From JBPOFM01 sp051252455 (GTDB lineage: Bacteria; Bacteroidota; Bacteroidia; Flavobacteriales; Flavobacteriaceae): a stretch of DNA of 64,000 nt. The translations under genes were made by a program, and so were the position numbers. The stretch is taken from the NCBI GenBank assembly GCA_051252455.1, contig JBPOFM010000008.1:62001-126000 (forward strand), read 5' to 3'. Positions within the stretch are counted from its first letter, which is position 1; each line of letters starts with the position of its first letter. Positions 1 through 7,085 of the stretch are shown in pieces. Below the pieces are notes generated by a model. That model ran no database searches and was not told the DNA's origin. It was given only the letters and a program-made list of their open reading frames with translations.

Positions 1-663
1 ATAAGCCTTTTCACCATACGTTTGACTAAACGCATTTAGAAATGTTCCATTTAAAGATTCAATACAATGAATATAACAATCCATTCCTGTATAAAACCAC
101 TGTTGTTTTGGAACTCCCACAGTAAGTTCGGGGTCTAAAATAACCTGATCAAATGGCGTATGATCGGAATTGATGCCTAGTTTTTTGTCAGGACCTGTTA
201 AAACGGTTGTCCTTGAAACTTCTGCTCCAGTTCCTGAAATCGTCGGGACTCCTACATGATATATGGCAGGCGTTTTTACCAAATCCCAACCTTGATAATT
301 TTTTGTCTCCCCTTCATTGGTAAGCATAATAGACACTGCTTTTGCAAGGTCCAATACTGTGCCACCGCCAACACCAATAATTCCTGAAGGTCTATCGTTG
401 TGTGTCAAAATAATTTTCTCAACTAAATCATCTACTTGCGATGTTTTAGGCTCTTCTTCCGCGGAAACAAATATCAATTCATCGTCATACGCCAACGGAA
501 TGCGTGATGTCACTAAAGGGTTCCCTTTAAACACATCATCTACCAAGAAAATGAATGGTGCTTTGACATTCAATCGTTTGGGTTCAAGAATATCGCCTAA
601 TTGATTGAAACTGCCTCGTCCAAAAACAACTCTAGACACCATTGGGTAATTTTTATAACTCAT
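1..663 (-). CDS. kdnB: Iron-containing alcohol dehydrogenase, KdnB-like (Kdo 8-oxidase), partial
   Basis: The frame is open from an ATG at 661-663 to the window edge, giving the first 221 residues of a protein usually about 360 long. Visible features of group III iron-dependent alcohol dehydrogenases are the nucleotide-binding GVGGGT segment near residue 95, the ISGTGAE segment, and the first two metal ligands Asp195 and His199 in GMDCYIH. The last two histidine ligands lie beyond the edge. Next to kdsB, the best family match is KdnB, which oxidises the 8-hydroxyl of Kdo so that the aminotransferase KdnA can make 8-amino-Kdo for the LPS inner core. Only 3 bases separate its start from the stop of the HAD gene. 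The specific substrate is inferred from context; the superfamily is certain. Confidence 0.8.
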   Translation of the reverse strand, partial: MSYKNYPMVSRVVFGRGSFNQLGDILEPKRLNVKAPFIFLVDDVFKGNPLVTSRIPLAYDDELIFVSAEEEPKTSQVDDLVEKIILTHNDRPSGIIGVGGGTVLDLAKAVSIMLTNEGETKNYQGWDLVKTPAIYHVGVPTISGTGAEVSRTTVLTGPDKKLGINSDHTPFDQVILDPELTVGVPKQQWFYTGMDCYIHCIESLNGTFLNAFSQTYGEKAY

Positions 664-666
664 ATA

Positions 667-1404
667 TTATTCATTCTTAACCGTTGCCTCTTTCTTAATT
701 CGGCTTAATAGAGGAATTATATCTAACAAACTTTCAACAGTTCTGTAGCTTTTATCTTGTGTTTCAATATCGTTCACTTGTTCATGAATCCATGTGGTAT
801 GAAAAGGAACATGAATGGCTTTGGCCTTTATATTCACCAAAGGTAGAATATCTGATTTTAATGAATTACCAATCATCAAAAATTCTGATGGTTTGATGTC
901 TAAATGATTCAATAATTTTGAATAATTAGTTTCTTTCTTATCACTTAATATTTCAATATGATGAAAATAGTCCAACAAACCTGATTTTTCCAATTTTCGC
1001 TCTTGATCCAATAAATCGCCTTTGGTAGCGACTATCAATCGGTAGTCTTTAGATAAGGTATGGAGTACTTCCTCTACACCTTCCAACAATTCCACTGGCT
1101 TTTGCAACATATCCTTACCAATCTCAAGAATCTTTTCCATGGTTGCATTCGATACAGAACCATTGGATATTTCTATAGCCGACTCAACCATTGAAAGCAC
1201 AAATCCTTTGACGCCATAACCATATAGTGGCAAATTATCAATTTCCTTTTTGAACAATTCTTGGTCAATCTTGTTTGCCGTTTCGTATGGTGACAATAAT
1301 TTGGCGAACTCCAATTCCGCATCGCGAAAATAGGTTTCGTTGACCCAAAGTGTGTCGTCAGCATCAAAACTGATCACTTTTATGTCTTTATATTCTATTT
1401 CCAT
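667..1404 (-). CDS. HAD-family hydrolase
   Basis: A 245-residue haloacid dehalogenase superfamily protein. Motif I is DADDT at residues 14-18, with Asp14 as nucleophile and Asp16 as general acid/base. Motif II is the Thr of VATKG, and the late acidic motif is IGNSLKSD. The segment between motifs I and II looks like a helical C1 cap, as in YjjG-type phosphatases. It overlaps the end of kdsB by 10 bases and almost touches the dehydrogenase gene, so the three are probably one transcript. It is not KdsC-like in sequence (KdsC is shorter and capless), so a role in Kdo phosphate removal is not supported. The substrate is unknown. Confidence 0.85.
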   Translation of the reverse strand: MEIEYKDIKVISFDADDTLWVNETYFRDAELEFAKLLSPYETANKIDQELFKKEIDNLPLYGYGVKGFVLSMVESAIEISNGSVSNATMEKILEIGKDMLQKPVELLEGVEEVLHTLSKDYRLIVATKGDLLDQERKLEKSGLLDYFHHIEILSDKKETNYSKLLNHLDIKPSEFLMIGNSLKSDILPLVNIKAKAIHVPFHTTWIHEQVNDIETQDKSYRTVESLLDIIPLLSRIKKEATVKNE

Positions 1405-2123
1405 AATCGTTTTGCGCGCTCTAAATCTTCAGGCGTGTCAATTTCCACACCCTCCACAGTGGTCTCCACCATTTTTATTCGTTTTCCGTATTCCAAATAA
1501 CGGATGCATTCAATTTTTTCTGTTGCTTCCAGAAATTGCATCGGCAGCTTATAAAAATCTAAAAGTGCCTGCTTTCTGAAGGCATAAATTCCTTTGTGCT
1601 TAAAATAGCGTGTTCCGACTTCCTTGTCACGCGGAAAAGGGATCGGACTTCTAGAAAAATAGAGGGCAAAATTATTTTGATCAACGATGACCTTTACGGT
1701 ATTTGGATTGCTGATCTCATCCCAATCATGAATCTCAACCATCAAGGAGGCTAAATCAATTTCCTTATTATGATCATGTTTAAAGACTTCCAACACTTTT
1801 GCAAGACTTTCACGTTCTGTAAACGGCTCATCTCCTTGCACGTTGACCACAATATCCATATCCAGATTTTCTACAGCTTCGGCAATACGATCGCTCCCAG
1901 ATTGATGTTCTTTTAGGCTCATAATAGCTTTTCCTCCATTGGACACAATCTCATTATAAATGATATCGCTATCTGTTACGACATAAACATCATCAAAAAG
2001 TTGGGTAGCGACAGTTGCCTCGTAAGTACGTAAAATGACCGTCTTGCCTGCCAAATTTTGCATCAATTTAGCTGGGAAACGGGAGGCACTGTAACGCGCA
2101 GGAATCATTGAAATTATCTTCAT
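1395..2123 (-). CDS. kdsB: 3-deoxy-manno-octulosonate cytidylyltransferase (CMP-Kdo / CMP-Kdo8N synthetase)
   Basis: A full-length KdsB of 242 residues. It begins with MIPARYSASRFPAK, the nucleotide-binding Arg/Lys-rich loop, and carries VNVQGDEPF near residue 96, the family signature that positions CTP and Mg2+. The C-terminus has the usual EIDTPEDLERA segment. It activates Kdo (or 8-amino-Kdo) as a CMP-sugar in the cytoplasm before transfer to lipid A. The ATG at 2121-2123 starts directly with the conserved N-terminus. It is the first gene of a tight minus-strand group with the HAD and KdnB-like genes. In Shewanella the KdsB encoded beside kdnA and kdnB prefers Kdo8N, so that substrate is plausible here but inferred. 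Confidence 0.95.
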   Translation of the reverse strand: MKIISMIPARYSASRFPAKLMQNLAGKTVILRTYEATVATQLFDDVYVVTDSDIIYNEIVSNGGKAIMSLKEHQSGSDRIAEAVENLDMDIVVNVQGDEPFTERESLAKVLEVFKHDHNKEIDLASLMVEIHDWDEISNPNTVKVIVDQNNFALYFSRSPIPFPRDKEVGTRYFKHKGIYAFRKQALLDFYKLPMQFLEATEKIECIRYLEYGKRIKMVETTVEGVEIDTPEDLERAKRLWK

Positions 2124-2168
2124 ATAATAAAAAGCATACGAATCAAAAATAAAACTTTTTAGAGGAAA

Positions 2169-2732
2169 TCATTGTTTTGTGGGTCTAATCTTTTTATAAA
2201 CTTTAAAAATGAAGTATAACACCACTAAAACCAATACCAAAGCGAGGATAGGCAAAAATATTGAAACAATGGACATCACTATGGAAGTTCCAGTCTCAAC
2301 TGAAGAAATAATTGGGTTACCAAAACCGGCTGTCGAAACGGAAGAGGTCAAACGTGTTGCTCCCGACGCACTTTTGATAGCTGCGGCAGTGCCTCCACCT
2401 GCGATGATTGCCAAAGCCCATGTAATTACTGGACTTAAATCTGCAACCGTTGAAACCATAATCGCTGTTCCAGCAATGGTGGCTAAAGGGATTGCGATGG
2501 TATCTAACAAATTATCAATAAATGGTACATAATACGCTAGAATTTCTACAATAGTTGCGACTCCAAAAGTAATTACTGCAGTTAAGCTACCAACCCACTG
2601 CCATGAATGGTTGAGTTCCCATAGATTAAAATAGGCAGCCAAACTCAAAGCAAACAATGGTAAAAACACTCTAAAACCTACCGAAGCGGCAAGTCCAATA
2701 CCGAGGCAAATACTAATAACGGTTTCGGTCAT
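2169..2732 (-). CDS. DUF4126 family membrane protein
   Basis: A 187-residue hydrophobic protein with about five membrane segments and a glycine/alanine/serine-rich central stretch (residues about 95-135, including GGGTAAAIKSASGATR). This pattern is typical of DUF4126 proteins, which have no established function. It ends in a short basic tail (KIRPTKQ) expected in the cytoplasm. A run of heptanucleotide repeats lies 8 bases upstream of the ATG. It lies downstream of the RecD-like helicase gene on the same strand (54 bases between them) and may be cotranscribed. Family assignment is from overall pattern. Confidence 0.75.
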   Translation of the reverse strand: MTETVISICLGIGLAASVGFRVFLPLFALSLAAYFNLWELNHSWQWVGSLTAVITFGVATIVEILAYYVPFIDNLLDTIAIPLATIAGTAIMVSTVADLSPVITWALAIIAGGGTAAAIKSASGATRLTSSVSTAGFGNPIISSVETGTSIVMSIVSIFLPILALVLVLVVLYFIFKVYKKIRPTKQ

Positions 2733-2740
2733 TTTGAATG

Positions 2741-2775
2741 TTAGTTGTTGGTTGTTGGTTGTTGGTTGTTGGTTG
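2741..2775. repeat. Heptanucleotide tandem repeat (TTGGTTG)n
   Basis: Four perfect copies of TTGGTTG (2748-2775) preceded by one copy with a single change, TTAGTTG (2741-2747). It sits in the 54-base gap between the helicase stop and the DUF4126 start, ending 8 bases before the latter's ATG. Copy-number change would alter the untranslated spacing rather than a reading frame. Confidence 0.95.
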
Positions 2776-2786
2776 AAACTTATTCA

Positions 2787-4211
2787 TTATTCTTCAAAAA
2801 ATTCATCTTTGAAGCCTATCAAATATAATTTATTTTTCGCTCTTGTAACTGCTGTATACAGCCAACGCAAATAGTCTTTATCAATTCCGTTTGGAAGATA
2901 AGGCTGCTCTACAAACACTGTATTCCATTGACCTCCTTGAGATTTATGACAAGTTATGGCGTATGAAAATTTCACTTGCAAGGCATTGAAATGCTTGTTA
3001 TTTTTAATTTTTAGAAACTTTGTGTAATTGGAGGTTTCATCTTCATAATCTTTTTGTACTTCTTGATACAATCGATTTGAATCTTCGTATGCCAAAGATG
3101 GTGCTTCAGCTTCAATGGTATCCAAAAGCAATACTGTTTCAAAAGGTCGCATTTTTGGATAATCGACCATTTGCACTTTGACCTCTGCAAAACGAAATCC
3201 ATATAAATCTTGAATGCTATGTATTTCCAAAACCTGAACAATATCACCATTCGCGATAAATCCTGCTTCTGAAGTTGGTTTAACCCAAAAATAATTGTTC
3301 TTCACAACCATTAGAAAATCTCCTACGGTCAATTCGTTTTCATTATTGAGAATTCGCTCCCTAATCTGTTTGTTATAAAGATTGGCGCGTTTATTACTTC
3401 TAACGATGATTGCTGTTTCTTCATGACCTTCCGCATCGTAGGCATCATTGATGGCATCCATAATTTCATGTCCATCAATCAACCGAACGATGTCTTCATA
3501 TCCTGCTACATTAAACTTAAAAGCATCCATGAATTCGCCTTCCATTATTTCTCGAAGATGGGTAGCATTCACTAAAATTCCAGAATCTTGTTCTTGACGT
3601 ACGACTTCATCAAGCTCCATCGTTTTCACACTTTTATTGAAATGTAGACTTAATAGTTGTGCATCCAGTGCTGGACTTAAATCTGATTTCACGGGTGGTA
3701 ACTGGGCTTTATCTCCAATAAGTAACAGTTTACATTTATGTCCAGAATAGACGTATTGCATCAAATCGTCCAGTAGAGAACCATTTTCAAAAAGTTTAGA
3801 ATCTCCCGGCGAATCCGGAATCATCGAAGCTTCATCTACTATAAAAATAGTGTTTCGGTGTTTGTTGGGCTGCATCACAAATTTGACACCTCCTCCTTTA
3901 TCCTTTTTTGGGAAATATATTTTTTTATGAATCGTAAAAGCTTCCTTTCCTGAATAATTGGAAATCACTTTAGCCGCGCGGCCAGTAGGCGCCATCAATA
4001 CTGCGCTCATTTTAATTTCCCACAGATTGGACACCAAGGTTCCAATAATACTCGTTTTTCCGGTTCCTGCAAATCCTTTTAAGAGATATAAACTATTGGG
4101 AGTGGCATTAAAAATAAATTCCGATATTTGGTCTAATACGATGTTTTGTTTTGAAGTAGGCTCAAATGGGAATTTTCTTTTTAGGAGACGATAAAATTCG
4201 GAAGAATTCAT
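2787..4211 (-). CDS. RecD-like ATP-dependent DNA helicase (superfamily 1)
   Basis: A 474-residue SF1B helicase. Walker A is GFAGTGKTS near residue 50, Walker B is IVDEASMI near 124, motif III is LLIGDKAQLPP near 165, and the UvrD_C_2-type motif VI region is ITCHKSQGGQW near 422, followed by YTAVTRAKNKL. It lacks the long N-terminal region of RecD2 (usually over 700 residues) and resembles the short AAA_30/UvrD_C_2 helicases common in Bacteroidota. It probably unwinds or remodels DNA during repair as a stand-alone enzyme: no RecB or RecC gene is nearby. Calling it recD would overstate what can be seen. Confidence 0.88.
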   Translation of the reverse strand: MNSSEFYRLLKRKFPFEPTSKQNIVLDQISEFIFNATPNSLYLLKGFAGTGKTSIIGTLVSNLWEIKMSAVLMAPTGRAAKVISNYSGKEAFTIHKKIYFPKKDKGGGVKFVMQPNKHRNTIFIVDEASMIPDSPGDSKLFENGSLLDDLMQYVYSGHKCKLLLIGDKAQLPPVKSDLSPALDAQLLSLHFNKSVKTMELDEVVRQEQDSGILVNATHLREIMEGEFMDAFKFNVAGYEDIVRLIDGHEIMDAINDAYDAEGHEETAIIVRSNKRANLYNKQIRERILNNENELTVGDFLMVVKNNYFWVKPTSEAGFIANGDIVQVLEIHSIQDLYGFRFAEVKVQMVDYPKMRPFETVLLLDTIEAEAPSLAYEDSNRLYQEVQKDYEDETSNYTKFLKIKNNKHFNALQVKFSYAITCHKSQGGQWNTVFVEQPYLPNGIDKDYLRWLYTAVTRAKNKLYLIGFKDEFFEE

Positions 4212-4351
4212 TAACTGGGATTTGGGTATGGAAAAAGTGGGAAGATAAGAATATATTTGCTAGCGTTTAAATCGATAAAAAGATTAATTTTACTGAGATT
4301 CGATAGGTGTTGGATTTATTTAGGGATAAAATTATTTCATTTTTATAACTA

Positions 4352-4386
4352 TTGGTTTTCACGAATAAAAAAAAATTGTAGATTTG
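4352..4386 (+). promoter_or_regulatory. Probable Bacteroidota-type promoter for the 4426 operon
   Basis: TTG at 4352-4354 and TAGATTTG at 4379-4386 fit TTG / TAnnTTTG, with a 24-base spacer that is slightly long. Transcription would start near 4392, about 35 bases before the ATG at 4426. Called from motif match only. Confidence 0.5.
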
Positions 4387-4425
4387 CGTAACACCTAAAT
4401 TTAAATTAACAAACAAAAGCTAACT

Positions 4426-5148
4426 ATGTATATAATTATTGGAGTAGTCGTTGTTATTCTTCTTACTATTGGTATCGTATGGATGATTGACAAATTTGTC
4501 CCAAAAAGTCTAAAGATTGTCGTGAATCTTGTATTATGGGTTATCATCATTGCATTGGGATATTTCACCTTTATGTCCGTTTATGGAGAGATTCAATTCA
4601 ATCAATTAAAAGAGAAACGTTACGCAGTAGTTATTGAAAAACTAATTGATATTAGAGATGCTGAACTAGCTTACAAGCAAGTGAATGGTAAATTCACTGA
4701 TAGCTTTGACGAATTGGTAAAATTTATCGATAATGGTGAGTTTACGATCGTCCAAAAAAGAGATACCACAGTAAAGGATGAAGAAATGACAAGACGTTTT
4801 GGTGTAGATATGACTAAAGAAGTTGTATTAGTAGATACATTAGGTACACGTCGAGTTAAAGATTCATTATTTGGTGCGGATACCCGTTACAAAAACATGA
4901 TGGATGTTCCGGGTGGTCAGCCAGGTGCTAAATTTAAGTTGGAAGCTGGGACATTAGACGATATTCCAGTATTTATGGCAAGTGTTGACAAAGCAGTTAT
5001 TCTTCACGATCAAGATAAAAATTTAATCGAAAAAGAAGAACAAGTTGTCTCGGTTGATGGTGTGAATGGTCCTACACTAATGGTAGGTTCTATGACAGAA
5101 ATCAAAACTAAAGGAAACTGGCCTATTAGTTACTCAAAAGAACAGTAG
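4426..5148 (+). CDS. Conserved hypothetical membrane-anchored protein
   Basis: 240 residues, with two N-terminal membrane helices (about 1-21 and 28-52) followed by a soluble domain of about 185 residues. The region after the second helix (IEKLIDIRDAELAYKQVNGKFTDSFDEL) resembles the helix-turn region of pseudopilin-like proteins, which also carry 'A-Y-x-x-x-N-G-x-(F/Y)' patterns. This is only a resemblance, and there is no prepilin cleavage site. One base separates it from the DUF3822 gene, and rsmD follows, so the three form an operon. No function is known; the topology suggests the soluble part is outside the cytoplasm or faces it as a tethered domain. Confidence 0.7.
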   Translation: MYIIIGVVVVILLTIGIVWMIDKFVPKSLKIVVNLVLWVIIIALGYFTFMSVYGEIQFNQLKEKRYAVVIEKLIDIRDAELAYKQVNGKFTDSFDELVKFIDNGEFTIVQKRDTTVKDEEMTRRFGVDMTKEVVLVDTLGTRRVKDSLFGADTRYKNMMDVPGGQPGAKFKLEAGTLDDIPVFMASVDKAVILHDQDKNLIEKEEQVVSVDGVNGPTLMVGSMTEIKTKGNWPISYSKEQ

Positions 5149-5149
5149 T

Positions 5150-5956
5150 TTGAATCAAAATCATATTAAGGAACTGTCCATTCAAATAAGTTTGAATGGA
5201 CTTTCTTTTTGCATTCTAAACCGAACTTCAAATTCGATTGAGTTTCTAAAAAGCAAATCGTTTGATAAAAAATCCAATCCTTTTGAGGTTCTAGAACAGC
5301 TTAAATCAATTCTAAAGAATGAAGCTGAATTAAATCAAACATTTGGTTCCGTGTTGGTGATTTACCAAAATGAGCTTTCCAATTTGGTGCCAAAAGCATT
5401 GTTTAACGAAGAGCAATCAGCGGATTATCTCAAATTCAATTCTAAAATATTAAAGTCTGATTATATTTCGCATGACGAAATTTCAGTGAATGACAGTGTG
5501 AATGTCTATGTTCCTTATATGAATATAAACAATTTTATTTTTGACACTTTTGGTGTTTTCGAATACAAACATGCATCCACAATTCTTATTGATAGGCTGC
5601 TTCAGAAGGCGCTGAGATTAAATGAGGCCTCACTCTATCTAAATGTCAACCAACAACATTTTGAATTGGTCGCTATAAAGGATCAGAAGCTTTTGCTTTA
5701 TAATAGTTTTGAATTTTCCACAAAAGAGGATGTCATCTATTACTTACTGTTTACAATGGAACAATTACATTTTAATCCTGAAACGGTAAAACTTAATCTG
5801 ATGGGTCAGATTGAAAAGGATGATGTATTATACAACATCATCTATACATACGTTCGTTTTGTGGAATTTTATACCGCAACCTATTCCTTTGAATTTAAAG
5901 CTGACTTTAACTCTGGAAAATCCCATCAAAATGCCATTATTTTAAATAGTTTCTAA
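5150..5956 (+). CDS. DUF3822 family protein
   Basis: A 268-residue protein matching the Bacteroidota family DUF3822, whose fold resembles actin-like ATPase domains (as in PilM/FtsA relatives) without clear catalytic motifs. It starts at a TTG (5150-5152), one base after the preceding stop, because no ATG occurs near the conserved N-terminus (MNQNHIKELSIQISLNGLSF, counted from the TTG). Its stop codon TAA overlaps the rsmD ATG (TAATG), so translation is coupled. Bacteroidota genomes often pair this family with rsmD; the biological reason is unknown. Confidence 0.8.
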   Translation: MNQNHIKELSIQISLNGLSFCILNRTSNSIEFLKSKSFDKKSNPFEVLEQLKSILKNEAELNQTFGSVLVIYQNELSNLVPKALFNEEQSADYLKFNSKILKSDYISHDEISVNDSVNVYVPYMNINNFIFDTFGVFEYKHASTILIDRLLQKALRLNEASLYLNVNQQHFELVAIKDQKLLLYNSFEFSTKEDVIYYLLFTMEQLHFNPETVKLNLMGQIEKDDVLYNIIYTYVRFVEFYTATYSFEFKADFNSGKSHQNAIILNSF

Positions 5957-6510
5957 TGCGAATCATCTCTGGACAATTTAAAGGCAGACGTATCACTGCT
6001 CCCAAAAAATTACCTGTTCGTCCCACAACCGACATGGCAAAAGAAGCCTTGTTCAATATTCTGAACAACACTTACTACTTCGATACTATTTCTGTTCTGG
6101 ATTTATTCTCTGGAACAGGGAGCATCAGTTATGAATTTGCGTCGAGAGGTACAGAAAACATCACTGCTGTAGATGAAGATTTAGGCTGTATCAAATTCAT
6201 CAATAAAACGGCAGAAGAATTTGAGATGAACATACAGGCGCTCAAAAGTGACGTTTTTAAATTTTTAGAATCCACCAAGGTACAAGCAGACGTAATTTTT
6301 GCAGATCCTCCTTATGCATTTTCGCTGGAACTTTTTTCCAAAATTCCAGAATTGGTGTTTCAAAATAATTTATTGGTGGCTGAAGGTATTTTGATTGTGG
6401 AACATGCCAAACAGACTGATTTATCAAAACTTCCTTATTATAGCTACTCTAAACATTATGGAGGCAATGTGTTTAGTTTTTTTGAATCTGCATCGGATGA
6501 AGAAGAATAA
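5956..6510 (+). CDS. rsmD: 16S rRNA (guanine(966)-N(2))-methyltransferase
   Basis: 184 residues. The N-terminal MRIISGQFKGRRI and RPTTDMAKEALFNIL segments are the RsmD signature. The SAM-binding motif VLDLFSGTGS is near residues 48-57, and the catalytic DPPY motif for N2/N6 amino methylation is near 118-121. The enzyme methylates G966 of 16S rRNA in the 30S head. Its ATG overlaps the DUF3822 stop by one base. A stem-loop at 6511-6548 follows the stop and can serve both this gene and the convergent rnpB. Confidence 0.95.
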   Translation: MRIISGQFKGRRITAPKKLPVRPTTDMAKEALFNILNNTYYFDTISVLDLFSGTGSISYEFASRGTENITAVDEDLGCIKFINKTAEEFEMNIQALKSDVFKFLESTKVQADVIFADPPYAFSLELFSKIPELVFQNNLLVAEGILIVEHAKQTDLSKLPYYSYSKHYGGNVFSFFESASDEEE

Positions 6511-6548
6511 AAACAAAGCTCCCTGAATAATTCAAAGAGCTTGTTTTA
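6511..6548. terminator. Bidirectional stem-loop terminator between rsmD and rnpB
   Basis: Arms AAACAAAGCTC and GAGCTTGTTTT flank a loop of about 16 bases, with T-rich tails in both directions. It lies exactly between the ends of two convergent genes. Confidence 0.7.
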
Positions 6549-6882
6549 AGTAAGTAAATCTATAAGCCGAATTCTGTGCTTTTCAGTTTTCAGAACGAAT
6601 TCTGAAGTAAAAAAAAGCCCTTATCATTTATCTGAATGTACTGTTACCAGCACATTTTAGCTGCCTACCCTCCAACAATCGCGCGTGCCGCCCTCAAGCG
6701 TTGGTATACATGGCATTGCACCACATAGAGTTTACCTGGTTTCACTACAGCATGACCTGTACATACTTTCTGTTGCACTTTTCCTGATCTCACGACCGAT
6801 GGCCATTAACCATTATGTTGCACTATGGTGTTCGGACTTTCCTCCTCCCGATTTCTCGGAAAGCGATAAGGCGATTTACTTG
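6549..6882 (-). ncRNA. rnpB: RNase P RNA (bacterial type A)
   Basis: The catalytic RNA of RNase P, which matures tRNA 5' ends, about 333 nt. On the minus strand the conserved 5' core GGAGGAAAGTCCGAACACC lies at 6845-6827, and the 3' core ACAGAATTCGGCTTAT at 6577-6562. Helix P1 can be drawn directly: 6873-6881 pairs perfectly over 9 bases with 6552-6560, which fixes both ends. A promoter whose -7 element ends 5 bases before P1 supports the 5' end. A 79-codon open frame on the other strand (6685-6924) is a by-product of this gene. Confidence 0.96.
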
Positions 6883-6885
6883 ACA

Positions 6886-6917
6886 CAAATTTACGATAAA
6901 GAAATGCCACACGCCAA
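6886..6917 (-). promoter_or_regulatory. rnpB promoter
   Basis: On the minus strand TAAATTTG (6893-6886) matches TAnnTTTG, with TTG (6917-6915) 21 bases upstream. Transcription would begin at about 6881, exactly the first base of helix P1, which supports both calls. Confidence 0.75.
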
Positions 6918-7028
6918 ATATTGATAACTTAAACTAGCTAATCACCAAAAAAGTTCAAACTACAAGTTATTTGTTGATAACTACTCTCAAATTTAGAATC
7001 CAAAATTCCTTTTTCAAAATTGAATTTT

Positions 7029-7036
7029 TAACTTTG
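7029..7036 (+). promoter_or_regulatory. Possible -7 element of the dnaX promoter
   Basis: TAACTTTG matches TAnnTTTG and would place the start of transcription near 7042, 44 bases before the ATG. No TTG lies at the expected upstream distance, so the call rests on one element. Confidence 0.35.
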
Positions 7037-7085
7037 TTACTTCCAGTTTAGCATCACAAGTTGCTAGTCTGAATTCAGCTTATAA

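Noticed and set aside
2787..4211. Assigning the name recD to the helicase
   Set aside because: No RecB or RecC partner genes, and the protein is a short stand-alone SF1 helicase; only the superfamily can be claimed.
6685..6924. 79-codon plus-strand frame
   Set aside because: It lies opposite RNase P RNA and has no coding features; the RNA explains the conserved sequence.
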